DNA of 64,000 bases from NCBI GenBank assembly GCA_947488155.1, contig CANKYK010000001.1, positions 310,001 through 374,000 of the forward strand. The letters are read 5' to 3'. Positions 45,664-54,943 of this stretch are shown here, in pieces. A program made the position numbers and the translations under genes. The notes below the pieces were generated by a model, which was given only the letters and a program-made list of their open reading frames with translations, was not told the origin of the DNA and did not search any database. Origin of the DNA: an uncultured Erythrobacter sp. (lineage in GTDB: Bacteria > Pseudomonadota > Alphaproteobacteria > Sphingomonadales > Sphingomonadaceae). Every line of letters starts with the position of its first letter. The first letter of the stretch is position 1.

Positions 45664-46482
45664 TCAGGCAAGTTCCACAAATTCCGCAATTGCTTCGCTG
45701 AGCATTCTCAGGCTGGGCAGTAAGGCTGGGCTGGGGCGGCTAAAGTGCAGGTGGCCGTCGAGATGAATGACAGGCACTTCGAGCGGAATTGTGTCACTTT
45801 GCGCGCGTGAGGCATCAAAGCCGCAGGCAGCGGCAATAATGAGATCGGGCTTTGCGGCCTCGACTGCTTTCCAGCTGACTTTGAACGACGGCTCTCTCGC
45901 TCTACCGAGGAGATTGGTCAAACCTAACAGCTCGACCATTTCGGGTACCCAATGGCCTGAGACGAATGGCGGATCGAGCCAATCTAGGAAAGCGACCCTA
46001 AGCTCGGTTTGGGCTTGGGCACCTCGGTATTCTTCCAAGGTGCGATCCCATTGCTCAATCAGCACCGCTGATTGTCGCTCGCGGCCAATCGCTTCGCCGA
46101 CTTGCTCAAAGCAAACCGGCACATCCGCGAGGCCATAGGGCGAGAGATCAACCAGTTTGGGCCTACTCGAAAGCGCAAGCACCCCTTCACGGACATCTCC
46201 CGAAGGCACCGCACATACATCACATAGCGACTGGCTGATAACCACATCCGGTGCGAGGTGTTCGAGCGTATCTATATCCAGTTGATACAGCGGCCAATTG
46301 GCGGTTGACACCTGTCGATCAATCTCAGCAGCCGACGCCGAAATATCGATCCAGGTGCTTGTGAGTTTTGGCAAATGTTGCCAGTCGCCCGAGCAACTGT
46401 GGCTTACACCGATCAGATCATCCTTCGCGCCAAGGGCAACGGCGATATCAGTCGCGCTGGGCAGCAAAGAAACGACGCGCAT
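45664..46482 (-). CDS. BtuF-like cobalamin-binding protein without signal peptide
   Basis: The 272-residue protein has the fold and motifs of periplasmic corrinoid/iron-binding proteins (VVSLLPSATDIAVALGAKDD, HLAPDVVISQSLCDVC, WKAVEAAKPDLIIAAACG). It starts directly with the mature domain. A TAG stop lies four codons before the ATG, so no signal peptide can be encoded, and a good ribosome site (TAGGAG) supports this start. It overlaps the upstream membrane-protein gene by 35 bases. It may act in the cytoplasm as a corrinoid-binding protein. The cobalamin link rests on the riboswitch upstream. Confidence 0.82.
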   Translation of the reverse strand: MRVVSLLPSATDIAVALGAKDDLIGVSHSCSGDWQHLPKLTSTWIDISASAAEIDRQVSTANWPLYQLDIDTLEHLAPDVVISQSLCDVCAVPSGDVREGVLALSSRPKLVDLSPYGLADVPVCFEQVGEAIGRERQSAVLIEQWDRTLEEYRGAQAQTELRVAFLDWLDPPFVSGHWVPEMVELLGLTNLLGRAREPSFKVSWKAVEAAKPDLIIAAACGFDASRAQSDTIPLEVPVIHLDGHLHFSRPSPALLPSLRMLSEAIAEFVELA

Positions 46483-46981
46483 CGCTCGCTCCTATCAAGG
46501 CAATCAGACCAAAGGCGATTCCGCCGTAAACCGCATTGGCGAGAATGCCGCGCAAAAGAAACGGCAGGGCGTTCACATAACAGGTGATCCAGCCTTCCAG
46601 TGTATTCGGATAATAGCCCATCGCCATGGGGGTGAGATTGGATAGAAGGTAGAAGACTACTGCACTGATCACGGCGGCCATCGCCACCGAACGCACTTTG
46701 ATCGCCGATAGAACGGGGCTGACAAACAAAGCCGCTGCCAAGTGTCCCAAATAGACGAAACTCATCGCCAGCAGGCTATAAAAACCGTTCATGGCATCGA
46801 CGATAAGTACGGTCGCCAGAACCGGTATCATTACAAGCTTTCTAGGCAGGTAAGCGGCAGCGAGCATTCCGATTGCCCCGACCGTCGAAACACCCATTGG
46901 ATGAGGCAACGCATGTGACGCGACCCCAGCGAACAATACCATCATGGCGATAAAACCATGCCGTGCATGATCGCTCATCAT
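46448..46981 (-). CDS. DUF6580-like membrane protein, probable cobalamin (ECF S-component-type) transporter
   Basis: The 177-residue protein is very hydrophobic, with about five or six transmembrane helices and the substrate-binding-subunit look of ECF-type vitamin transporters (ALPHPMGVSTVGAIGMLAAA near the N-terminus, LPFLLRGILANAVYGGIAFG near the C-terminus). It is the first gene after the cobalamin riboswitch, which argues that it takes up cobalamin or a precursor. No ECF ATPase/T genes and no BtuCD are present here, so it either works alone or with components encoded elsewhere. The assignment to DUF6580 is from memory of the pattern and should be treated as tentative. Confidence 0.7.
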   Translation of the reverse strand: MMSDHARHGFIAMMVLFAGVASHALPHPMGVSTVGAIGMLAAAYLPRKLVMIPVLATVLIVDAMNGFYSLLAMSFVYLGHLAAALFVSPVLSAIKVRSVAMAAVISAVVFYLLSNLTPMAMGYYPNTLEGWITCYVNALPFLLRGILANAVYGGIAFGLIALIGASDARRFFAAQRD

Positions 46982-46987
46982 TCGATC

Positions 46988-47177
46988 TCCACTGGCCGCT
47001 AGTCCCCGAGCGGTGGATGCTGAATTCGAGAGGCCGGTCTTCGGACTTACGAGTATCGATTAGCGACGCCTTCCCATCCCAGGGCCATTCCCGGGCACAG
47101 TGGCATATGTCGCCAATCACTCGATCACCGCTGCGAGGTCAGCACCGGATTTACACCGGTTTCCCGTTAGCCAGCTC
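46988..47177 (-). promoter_or_regulatory. Cobalamin riboswitch
   Basis: Read on the minus strand, this leader has the conserved blocks of the adenosylcobalamin aptamer in order: GGGAA..GGTG..AATCCGGTGCTG with CCTCGCAGCGGTG, then GCCACTG, GGGATGGGAAGGCG, and the B12 box AGTCCGAAGACCGGCC (47032-47047). After the aptamer, CCAC/GTGG and CGCT/AGCG arms (46989-47016) form a stem whose 3-prime side runs into the ribosome site GGAG just before the ATG at 46981. Cobalamin should thus reduce translation of the three-gene operon. Confidence 0.95.
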
Positions 47178-47436
47178 GAATGTGCTCTTTGAGCACGATT
47201 TCTTCATAGCGTTTCTGAACAACAATTGAAGAGCATAGCTTGTAAATGTGACTGGGCCGGATAGGCAACGTTCTGATTATCTTTCGCCATAACCCGACAT
47301 TCCGCTCACAGCCGACAAAACAACCATTCAAGCTGGCGTCGGAGTATGCGTGCTCTTGCTCTTGCGCGAAGGATTGGTAGGCTCTTACGATTGGAACGTT
47401 CAGGCGCACTGCGCCCTTATCTCTGGGAGACAACAG

Positions 47437-49365
47437 ATGCTCAATACACTCAAGTGGGCAACAGCCGCTTCGTTGCTGGCGCTGAGCGCACCCGCCCTTT
47501 CGAATGAGGAGCGCACTGAACAGTCTACGGTTGAGCGCGAAAACGAAACATACAATGCGCAGCAGTTCTTCGATTCCACGTCCTTTGGCCTTGGCTCTTC
47601 GGGCGGACATGTGTTCACATCTGATGGCGCGAATGTCTTGATCAATTCGGATAGTTCAGGCGTGTTCAACGCCTATCTGCTACCGGTGTCGGGCGGTGAA
47701 CCGGTAGCGCTTACCAATTCAACCACAAACGCGATTTTCGCGAGCTCGCTGTTTCCGAACGATAATCGCGTGATTTACAGTTCGGACAGTGGCGGTAACG
47801 AGCTGAACCACGTCTATCTCCGCGAGCTTGATGGTACGGTGCGTGATCTCACTCCAGGTGAAGGCCTTACTGCAAGCTTTGCCGGATGGAGCGGAGACGA
47901 CACCTCCTTCTACATCGCCACGAATGAGCGCGACCCACAAGCCTTCGATGTCTACGTTTATGACGCGGATGATTACTCGCGTGAACTGATGTTTGAGAAT
48001 CCGGGCAACTTCTTTCCTGGTGGCGTGTCGGATGATGGGCGTTGGATGGTCCTGTCACGCAACAATTCGAGCGCAGATAGCGACCTGTTTCTGGTCGATT
48101 TGGCGGCGGGCACCGAACCGAAGTTGATCACCGAACACGAGGGCAATATTAGCTATGGCAGCTATGGCTTTACCCGCGACAGCTCGAAACTGACCTTCGC
48201 AACCAACGAGCATGGCGAATTCAATCAAGCATGGACTTATGATCTGACAAGTGGGGAAACTGCACCGTATCTAAAAGCAGATTGGGATGTCAGCTTCGTC
48301 AGCTATTCGCGCTCGGGTCGCTACCGGGTCAGCGCGGTGAATGCTGATGCCCTCACGCAATTGACTCTTCTTGATCAAACGACGGGCCAGGTGGTTGAGC
48401 TCAGTGGGATTCCCGAAGGCAATTTAGGCAGCATCCGCTTTAACGAAGCAGAAAGCCAGATCGCATTTACCGTATCATCGGATACATCGCCTTCTGATCT
48501 CTATGTCGCTGACTTGGCCTCAGGCCAAGCGAAGCGTCTGACCAGCGCGCTGAACCCGGCGATTGACGAAGCAGACCTCGTCACCGCTTCGATCGGACGA
48601 TTTGAGAGTTACGACGGGGTTGAAATTCCTGGTGTGCTCTATCGTCCAAACGGCGCAAGTGCGGATAATCCGGCCCCGGCTATCGTCTGGGTTCATGGCG
48701 GTCCTGGCGGTCAGAGTCGGCGTGGATATAACCCCACGATTCAGCATTTGGTGAACAACGGCTATGCCGTTTATGCGATCAACAATCGTGGTTCGTCGGG
48801 CTATGGCAAAACCTTCTTCCACATGGATGATAAGCGCCATGGCGACGCCGATTTAGGCGATGTGGTCGCCTCCAAAAATTATCTTCAGAACAAGGACTGG
48901 ATTGCAGATGATCGCATTGCGATCATGGGCGGATCTTACGGCGGCTACATGGTTGCCGCCGCACTGGCCTTTGAACCGGAAGTATTCGACGCTGGGGTAA
49001 ACATTTTTGGCGTAACCAATTGGGTCCGCACGATTAAGTCAATCCCACCATGGTGGGGCGCTAACCGCAAGGCTTTGTTGGATGAATTGGGAGATCCAGA
49101 GACGGATGAGGAGCGCCTGCGGAAAATCTCACCACTGTTCCATGCCTCCAATATCGTAAAGCCGATGCTTGTCGTGCAGGGGGCGAATGATCCGCGGGTT
49201 CTGCAGGTTGAAAGCGACGAATTGGTTGCTGCGGTTAAAGCGAATGGCGTTGACGTAGAGTACGTCCTTTTCGAGGATGAAGGCCATGGTTTCCGCAAGA
49301 AGGAAAACCGGGTCGAAGCCTCCGAAGCCTATCTCAACTTTCTGGATCAGCACATCGGGCGCTGA
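47437..49365 (+). CDS. S9-family prolyl-oligopeptidase-like serine peptidase
   Basis: The 642-residue protein has a signal peptide (to about residue 22, ALSAPALS), an N-terminal seven-bladed beta-propeller with TolB/PD40-like repeats, and a C-terminal alpha/beta-hydrolase domain. The catalytic triad is visible: Ser in GGSYGGYMVAAAL, Asp in VVQGANDPRVL and His in DEGHGF. The GGPGGQSRRGYNP and INNRGSSGYGKTF segments are typical of dipeptidyl- or acylaminoacyl-peptidases. It is probably periplasmic. The open frame extends upstream, but the ATG at 47437 after GGGAGA gives the signal peptide. It is divergent from the riboswitch operon. Confidence 0.93.
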   Translation: MLNTLKWATAASLLALSAPALSNEERTEQSTVERENETYNAQQFFDSTSFGLGSSGGHVFTSDGANVLINSDSSGVFNAYLLPVSGGEPVALTNSTTNAIFASSLFPNDNRVIYSSDSGGNELNHVYLRELDGTVRDLTPGEGLTASFAGWSGDDTSFYIATNERDPQAFDVYVYDADDYSRELMFENPGNFFPGGVSDDGRWMVLSRNNSSADSDLFLVDLAAGTEPKLITEHEGNISYGSYGFTRDSSKLTFATNEHGEFNQAWTYDLTSGETAPYLKADWDVSFVSYSRSGRYRVSAVNADALTQLTLLDQTTGQVVELSGIPEGNLGSIRFNEAESQIAFTVSSDTSPSDLYVADLASGQAKRLTSALNPAIDEADLVTASIGRFESYDGVEIPGVLYRPNGASADNPAPAIVWVHGGPGGQSRRGYNPTIQHLVNNGYAVYAINNRGSSGYGKTFFHMDDKRHGDADLGDVVASKNYLQNKDWIADDRIAIMGGSYGGYMVAAALAFEPEVFDAGVNIFGVTNWVRTIKSIPPWWGANRKALLDELGDPETDEERLRKISPLFHASNIVKPMLVVQGANDPRVLQVESDELVAAVKANGVDVEYVLFEDEGHGFRKKENRVEASEAYLNFLDQHIGR

Positions 49366-49385
49366 TTGCGAGCAATGTGCGAGCG

Positions 49386-49450
49386 AACGCGGACGTACAT
49401 TATCACGAACAAAGGAATCACTTGCGGCGATAAGTTGAAATACCGAAGCA
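49386..49450 (-). pseudogene. Short IS6-type transposase relic
   Basis: About 62 bases match the N-terminal coding part of the transposase at 62448-63164 (for example GCGGACGTACATTATCACG against CCGGACGTACATCATTACG and then GATAAGTTGAA against GATGAGTTGAA), roughly three bases in four by eye. Both ends are lost. It lies in the 246-base gap between the S9 peptidase and the glycosyltransferase; the rest of that gap shows nothing identifiable. Confidence 0.6.
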
Positions 49451-49611
49451 AGCTAGTTGCTTCGTAAGTCGTGCCATCGCTCGGCCACACTCGTTCAACC
49501 TAAGCTTTCCATCAGGTGCACTTACTCTGACGATACCTGCTTCGTGGTGCGTTTACATAATCTGGTGTTCGAATATAGGTTATGCGGGCTGTATGACGAT
49601 TGTGACCATTC

Positions 49612-50373
49612 ATGAAAACCGCATCGATGGCCGCGACTAACAACGTGGACCGAGTCACAATTCTTGTCCCAGTGCTAAACGAACAACTCGCACTGCCTGC
49701 CACATTAGATCGTCTTTGTTCGCTTGATCCCCCAGCAGATGAGATCCTGATCGTCGACGGCGGCAGCACCGACGACTCTGTTCGCTTAGTCCAAGCAGCC
49801 GGCTTCAGAGTTTTGGCAGCTCCAAAGAGAGGCCGCGCCGCTCAAATTAACTTTGGAGTGAGGGAGGCGAGTTCAGAGATCATCTGTGTGCTGCACGCTG
49901 ATACCATATTACCTATCGATGCCGTAACTGTGATGCGGACCGCAATGGCGGACGGAAGAACTAGCCTCGCCAGTTTCACGCCACGTATCGCCGGACCGCA
50001 AGGCACGCGTTGGGGATCCACCTGCCACAATTGGATTAAGACCTGGTATGTACCTCTGATCACTCGACCGCATTTGTTCATGATCGGCGTAAGGCTATTG
50101 TTTGGCGATCACGCGATGTTTTTCCGAGGAAAGCGATTCCTTGAAGTCGGCGGTTGTGATGAACGATTGGCGGTGATGGAGGAGGCGGATCTTTGCATCA
50201 AGCTTGCCCGTTTCGGCAAAGTGCGCATGGTTCCGCGCTGGGTTTGGACGTCTGATCGACGGATCACAAAATGGGGTCGATGGAGAGCCAATTGGATCTA
50301 TCTAAAGGTTGGATTGATGTGGGCGATGGGCGCACGTGAACGGCTTGGCGATCACTATCCCGATATTCGTTAG
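49612..50373 (+). CDS. Family 2 glycosyltransferase
   Basis: The 253-residue protein has the GT-A fold motifs of family 2: TILVPVLNEQLALPATLDRL, the nucleotide-sugar aspartates EILIVDGGSTDDSV, VLHADTILP (DxD-like), a GDHAMFFRGKRF acceptor segment and EEADLCIKLARFG. A single hydrophobic helix near the C-terminus may attach it to the membrane. It resembles the TIGR04283-type transferases often linked to carotenoid or hopanoid-like glycosides, but the substrate is not determined. It borders the decayed region to the right. Confidence 0.85.
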   Translation: MKTASMAATNNVDRVTILVPVLNEQLALPATLDRLCSLDPPADEILIVDGGSTDDSVRLVQAAGFRVLAAPKRGRAAQINFGVREASSEIICVLHADTILPIDAVTVMRTAMADGRTSLASFTPRIAGPQGTRWGSTCHNWIKTWYVPLITRPHLFMIGVRLLFGDHAMFFRGKRFLEVGGCDERLAVMEEADLCIKLARFGKVRMVPRWVWTSDRRITKWGRWRANWIYLKVGLMWAMGARERLGDHYPDIR

Positions 50374-50529
50374 GGGCTCTGTCAGTCTGCTTTCCAACGT
50401 CGAGGGCTAGGATCAGACAGTCAGCGATCGGCCCAGCAATAGGCGACACCAAGCTCAATCATGCCTGCCTATCTTCGTCGAGTATAAGTAGCAGCTAGCA
50501 GGCTAGATCAAATCAATGGGTCTCGGGCT

Positions 50530-50927
50530 TCAGGCAAGAAATACCATAAGTCCTGCAACCAATCCTGCGACTGAGAAATAGACGTCGTAAGGATCGTAGA
50601 CCTGCTCCCCTCCGAGGCTGTGGACCCCAATTTCCTGGCCGATTGCTTGGAAACCTGCACTGAGGAATGCGAGCGCGCATATCCGCGAGAAAGTGAGAAA
50701 CCGGCCAGCAGAACCACCTCTATACCATGCTAAAGTCAGCAGCATCACAAGGACGAGAAAGCCAGCCAAGCTTTCAGCGAAATTGGGAAACGAATATAGA
50801 AAAACCTCGAAAGCTGGATCGGGGAAACGCTTGTGCCAGCTGCGGTCGCAGCTGCTTAAGAACAACGAAAATGGCAATCGTCACAGTCTGAACGATTACG
50901 AGGGGTCGAAAATGCCTTACCACGACC
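50530..50927 (-). pseudogene. Small multi-pass membrane protein, apparently frameshifted
   Basis: Two overlapping minus-strand frames make sense only when joined. The upstream one supplies a basic start and a first helix (HFRPLVIVQTVTIAIFVVLK); the downstream one supplies FPNFAESLAGFLVLVMLLTL, two further helices and ends in VAGLVAGLMVFLA. A one-base shift around 50840-50860 would join them into a protein of about 130 residues with four helices. The upstream start (GTG near 50927) is uncertain. I do not recognise a family; the QVYDPYDVYFSVAG segment has a VanZ-like feel. Confidence 0.45.
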
Positions 50928-50934
50928 GATCGCC

Positions 50935-52061
50935 CTAGTTTGCCGTCGGCCTTAGATTTTCGATGACCTGCGTACTCACCCATTAGATATCAGCGTCTCC
51001 GTCGCCTCCTACTTCATCCTTTCCGAAGAAGAGGTACTTTCCGTCGGGAGAGATAGTTGGAACTCTATCGCTGGCAGTTGAATTGATGTCGTTACCTAGA
51101 TCGATCGGCTTGTTCCATGAGCCGTCACTTGCCTTAAATGAAACTAGATATCGTTGTCGTTTCGGCCTTCGTCTTCCTGGTGCCGGGCATTCAGTACGAT
51201 ATAATCCTGCGATGATGCCATGAAAGCATGAACGCCGAACTCTGGCCCGACGGGCTCAATTTTCGAAAAGTCATTACCTTCATTAGATGCATAGAAGTTT
51301 TGGAAACTCGATAGACTGAAGTAAAATATGTCGCCGCCCATGGATTGATTGGGAAAAAAGGCCTGATCTTCGTTGATTGGTGAATCAAGTACCTTGGCTT
51401 CACTCCCTTCAGTGCCGATCGAATGATAGACAAAGAGCTTCAATTGGGGCTTGCTCTCCAGCATCTTGCGCACTCGATCATGAAGGTCACTGTCATTTGG
51501 AGCGCTGCTGATGATGATAGCTGCGTCGAATAATTCCGGCTTGCGCTCCAAAGCGTGGGTGGCGAAGCGACCAAAACGTGACCATCCAGCGAAGATAACG
51601 TTCCCATCAACGCGATATTCTTCACGCAGAAACGGAAGCACTGCATCTTCGATATGCGCCAGAGTCTTGTTGGCGTTTTCGCTCGCGTGTTCGTCGCCTA
51701 CTTCAGCAGAGCCATCAAAGTAGTCAAGCGACGCAAGAATGATGTTATGCTGACCTTCGCCGGCGTTGAACTCGTCCACTACTTCCCGCGTCCATTCATA
51801 GCTTTCCTGATCAAACGCAAAGTGGAGGAGCAGGGCATACCTACCCTCATTTGCGGCATCATAGCCTTCAGGAAGTGTGACTGTAACGTGCCAGGGCGTG
51901 CCCCAATGTATCGACTCGATAGCAATGCGCATCTGACGCGCATCGGATGGCTTCAGAGAAAAGTCACTTGAGCATGCTGACATCAAAACCGCGAACATCG
52001 TAATGAGCAGAACACGCAAACTTCGAAGAGCGCAGATAACTAGCGAAGATCGGGAAATCAT
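50935..52061 (-). pseudogene. Esterase-like alpha/beta hydrolase fused to PD40 propeller repeats, broken
   Basis: The intact part (52061-51144) encodes a lipoprotein signal (LMSACSS), a hydrolase domain with nucleophile motif GWSRFG, and then PD40-type repeats. It stops at TAG in NDNDI*. The family pattern there is DIYVSF; adding one T gives exactly that and opens the frame into FKASDGSWNKPIDLG and VPTISPDGKYLFFGKDE. This continues to DADI*W, where TAA (50983-50985) stands for the expected Tyr of DIYWV. The ancestral end is the TAG at 50935-50937. So there is one single-base deletion and one nonsense change. The hydrolase part itself may still be made. Confidence 0.75.
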
Positions 52062-52185
52062 CGCAGTATAGGACCCCAGATTTTGCGGCATTCCTTTGGC
52101 CTTTCTTTGTATTGAAGCCGCGCCGCAGGCTTCGCGAGCAAATCATTGCGACCATCGCCCACTGCGACTCAATGGTTTTGGCATC

Positions 52186-53445
52186 TCAGTCCACGAAAGC
52201 TGGCACGATCCTTTCTGCTGCCATCTGCAATGCTGTTGGCTCTCGCATGCCTGCTGTTGTCACAACGACCAGATCAAGCTCCTCAATCAGAATGATGAAC
52301 TGCCCACCGCCCACTTGAGCCGATGTAGCCAAATAAGTTCTGTCGCCAACTTTCAGGTCGCCGCTCCACCAAAATTAGCCATACCCCTAGCCAGAGACAT
52401 CCTTACCGCCACCAAAGATGCGATCATCACCGTTATAGAGAATTCTGCTGGTTGCTTTGGAGATATATGCTTCTGGGATCAGCTGCACTCCGTTCCATTG
52501 CCCTTTGCTCATTGCGAGGGTGCCAAACTTGAGCATATCACGCGAGGTGAAACTGGATGTCCAACCTCCTGCTGGCAGGCCGCCCAGACCGATACGCCAC
52601 TCGTAACCGGCGATGCCCATCTTCTGGAGGAGTTCGGTTTTGATGAAACTCTCGGCACTGCCGGGCACAACGGCACTAATAACCTGCATGACGATCATGC
52701 TGCTGTAGTTCCCGTAAGCAAACTCGGTCAGCACCTCATCGGTTATCGGATCGCTTTGCTCGAGTATGGACTGCACCAGTTTTTGCCCATCGATTGGGTC
52801 ACGATATCGCTCAAATTCCTCTGCCCTTCCAGCGTTGATGCGAATACCGGAGCGCATGGTCAGTGCTTGGTGTAACGTGACCTTGTCCGCGCCTTCGACA
52901 AGGTCGGACCGATCAATATCGTTGAGGAAGCTGATCATGGGTTTGTCTAGATCGTCCATGGTCAGATAGCCTAGCTGAATCGCACGTCCGAGAGCCAACC
53001 CCGTGTAAGTTTTCGTGGCTGATGCCTGCGGATGGCTAAGGTTAACCCGGCCCCGCTGATAGTAGGATTCAAACAGCAGCTTGCTTTATTGAGATATGAG
53101 CAAACTGTCGACTGCACCGTGCTGACCGTGGGACAGTTCCTCCGCCAGTCCAACGATCATCTCTTTGTTGCCGCCATTGACACCCAATTCGCCGACGGCG
53201 ACGCCGTCGTCTCTGTCCTCAGGAGCAACGTCGAAAAAGCCGCCGCCGAGTACTGGCACCTCTCGGATGTCTAATAGATCGCTGTCTGCCTCAATTGGCC
53301 ACGCTGTTGAAACATAGTCCACGTTGGGATCGCCCCAGTGCTTGGCCTCTTGCGCGACCTTTTCTGCTAAAGCAGCTTGAGATGCGATGGTACCCGCTAT
53401 CAAAGGGGCGGTCAGGAGAGCGATAAGATATCGCATACGCGTCAT
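52186..53445 (-). pseudogene. Class C beta-lactamase-fold serine hydrolase, interrupted by three in-frame stops
   Basis: One continuous frame of 420 codons (signal peptide ending ASQAALA, then the hydrolase domain) keeps the nucleophile motif SATK (Ser142, Lys145), the YGN motif (Tyr244) and a late VGGGQFIILIEE strand. It is broken by TAA at 53086-53088 (LLISQ*SKLLF), TAG at 52387-52389 and TAA at 52375-52377 (SG*GYG*FWWSGD). There is no frameshift. The last two positions are Tyr-like in the family (YGYFWW). A full enzyme cannot be made without readthrough. It lies downstream of M56 and BlaI-type relics, as in an inducible beta-lactamase operon, though enzymes of this kind may also be D-aminopeptidases or esterases. 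Confidence 0.85.
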
Positions 53446-53506
53446 AACTTATCCTTTGAATGGCATCAAACCTTGCTCTGAGATGCGAAGGCTAAATCTG
53501 ATGAGG

Positions 53507-54259
53507 TCACCAGCCAAAGTCCGCGATCTGTTCTTTCAGTTCATCGGGGTCTTCACCCGAAATCCCGAAGTGCATCCTCACGAAGACGCTCTTGAGTGAT
53601 TTGGGTTGTGGTTCGGCCCTCCATTGCAGGAGCGCGTTTGCGGCTTCAGCTTCAAAACAGCGGTTGGTTGAAACGAGAACTTGCAGATTATGGACGCTTC
53701 CGTTCCGGCGAACATCGTGCTGCAAAAGCAGAAAGAGCAAGGTGAATTCGCCATCATTGTGCTGCAAGTGAGCGCGCTCGTGTCGGATCAATGCGGGGTT
53801 GGCCTCCATTCCTTCGGGGATGACAACCGCTCTCTTGGGCCAAGACAATGTTAACGGGGGGAGCGGCTCAGACGTCGAAAAGACATCGGTTTCTCCTGTC
53901 GGTTTCAAAGGTAGATGTTGCAATTGCAACCACCGCCACACAGTGCGAGCCATCAGTACGCCAGCACCACAAAGATAGAGCATCAGGAGGCTCGGCAATT
54001 AGGGGCCTTCCTGCGATCCCACTTCGGTTCGCAATGCTTCAACTTCGAGGCCCGGTATTTGCGGCAAGATGACATAGTCACTGAATGGAATGGGATAGAT
54101 TAGTCCAGGCAAGAGGCTTACCCAAATTAGCATTGCCCAAGCACTTGGACCGGGAAAGCGCGAGCCTGTCCCTTGATCACCATCGCGCTGGAGATACCAG
54201 GCACCGACAGCGACGATGAGGCTCCACAAATGGACGAGGCCTAACGCCTCAATCATCAT
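53507..54259 (-). pseudogene. BlaR1/MecR1-like M56 peptidase, interrupted by an in-frame stop
   Basis: The frame encodes two N-terminal helices (HLWSLIVAVGAWYL, AWAMLIWVSLLPGLIYPIP), then TAA at 53999-54001 (codon 87), then without a shift a third helix (LPSLLMLYLCGAGVLMARTV) and the zinc-protease motif HERAH (His160). M56 proteins sense cell-wall antibiotics or damage and cleave their partner BlaI-type repressor. The C-terminal sensor domain of classical BlaR1 is absent, and the usual helix after HExxH looks eroded. Its start overlaps the BlaI-type stop by 11 bases, the normal operon layout. Confidence 0.8.
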
Positions 54260-54620
54260 TATCGCTCCCGTTGAGAAAGTCGTCTAATTCCAACCACTCT
54301 TCTTCCGTCAGCACTTTGCTGTCGTGAAAGGCTGCAGTTGGCAGCGGCCCATCAATCTCCAATACTGTAGCGAAAAACTCGCGCATAACGCCGGACAATG
54401 TCCGAGCCTTGCTTTCGCAAGGAGAAAAAACGCGAACCCCATACTTCGAACTCTGCTTTAACAAGGCCTTATCGCACATCCGCGACAGAGTGGTCCGCGT
54501 CGTTGAGAATGACCAATCCATCTTCGGGCCAACTTTCTCCTGAATTTCTCGAGCCGACAAAGGCACTTCGGCCCAAAGGATCTTTAGAATCGCGAGTTCG
54601 GATTTGCTGGGTTGTGATAT
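54249..54620 (-). pseudogene. BlaI/MecI-type repressor with lost start codon
   Basis: The helix-turn-helix domain is clear (SELAILKILWAEVPLSAREI, then TTRTTLSRMCDKALL), followed by the dimerisation part with LTEEEWLELDDFLNG. The first in-frame standard start is a GTG at 54566, which would cut off helix 1. Upstream, the frame reads ATA-TCA-CAA-CCC-AGC-AAA (54620 down), giving a perfect 123-residue BlaI protein if ATA was once ATG. The ATG at 54630 is in another frame and would need a one-base change. Either way translation is probably crippled. It would have repressed its own operon. Confidence 0.75.
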
Positions 54621-54634
54621 AAGTAAGCATATGT

Positions 54635-54648
54635 GTTACACATGTAAC
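54635..54648. promoter_or_regulatory. BlaI/MecI-type operator (inverted repeat)
   Basis: GTTACA and TGTAAC are perfect inverted arms around a 2-base centre, embedding TACA..TGTA, the core of known BlaI/MecI operators. It lies 15 bases before the presumed original start of the BlaI-type gene, the expected place for autoregulation. Its symmetry is intact although the genes behind it are broken. Confidence 0.6.
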
Positions 54649-54943
54649 GTGATTCAAGGCTACTTTGTCCGCTTGTCCATTCGCTACTGCCGTCAAACTG
54701 TTACTCGCGGTGCTCTTGTCCCGAATGACGGCTCGAACTGGACCGAAAGCGGATTGTCGGGATGGTATCGTAGAGTATTGCAAAGCAGTCATCTGGCACA
54801 CAGGCCAATTTCGGCTACTGGACTTCAGCCAAACCTCCGCAGGCTCAGATCTTAGACATCTGTCCAACAAAATCATAATTTTGCGGTAATCCGACACTTT
54901 CGGGAAATTTCAATAAGACAAAGAACGGCAATGCAGCTCGCTA
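54649..54943. other. Gap between BlaI relic and FHA-AAA+ regulator
   Basis: About 295 bases with no frame that I would call a gene; short open frames on both strands lack ribosome sites and recognisable domains. The left part would be the promoter side of the BlaI-type gene, the right part the 3-prime side of the regulator. No hairpin with a U-run or IS end was found. Confidence 0.4.

Noticed and set aside
50375..50390. ggctctgtcagtct resembles the left end of the IS6 element (12 of 14 bases)
   Set aside because: Too short, and the following bases do not continue the match, so it is not called a further relic.
54469..54897. Minus-strand frame of 142 codons overlapping the BlaI-type gene
   Set aside because: It covers the BlaI helix-turn-helix in the wrong frame, has no domain and no ribosome site; the BlaI frame is clearly the real one.
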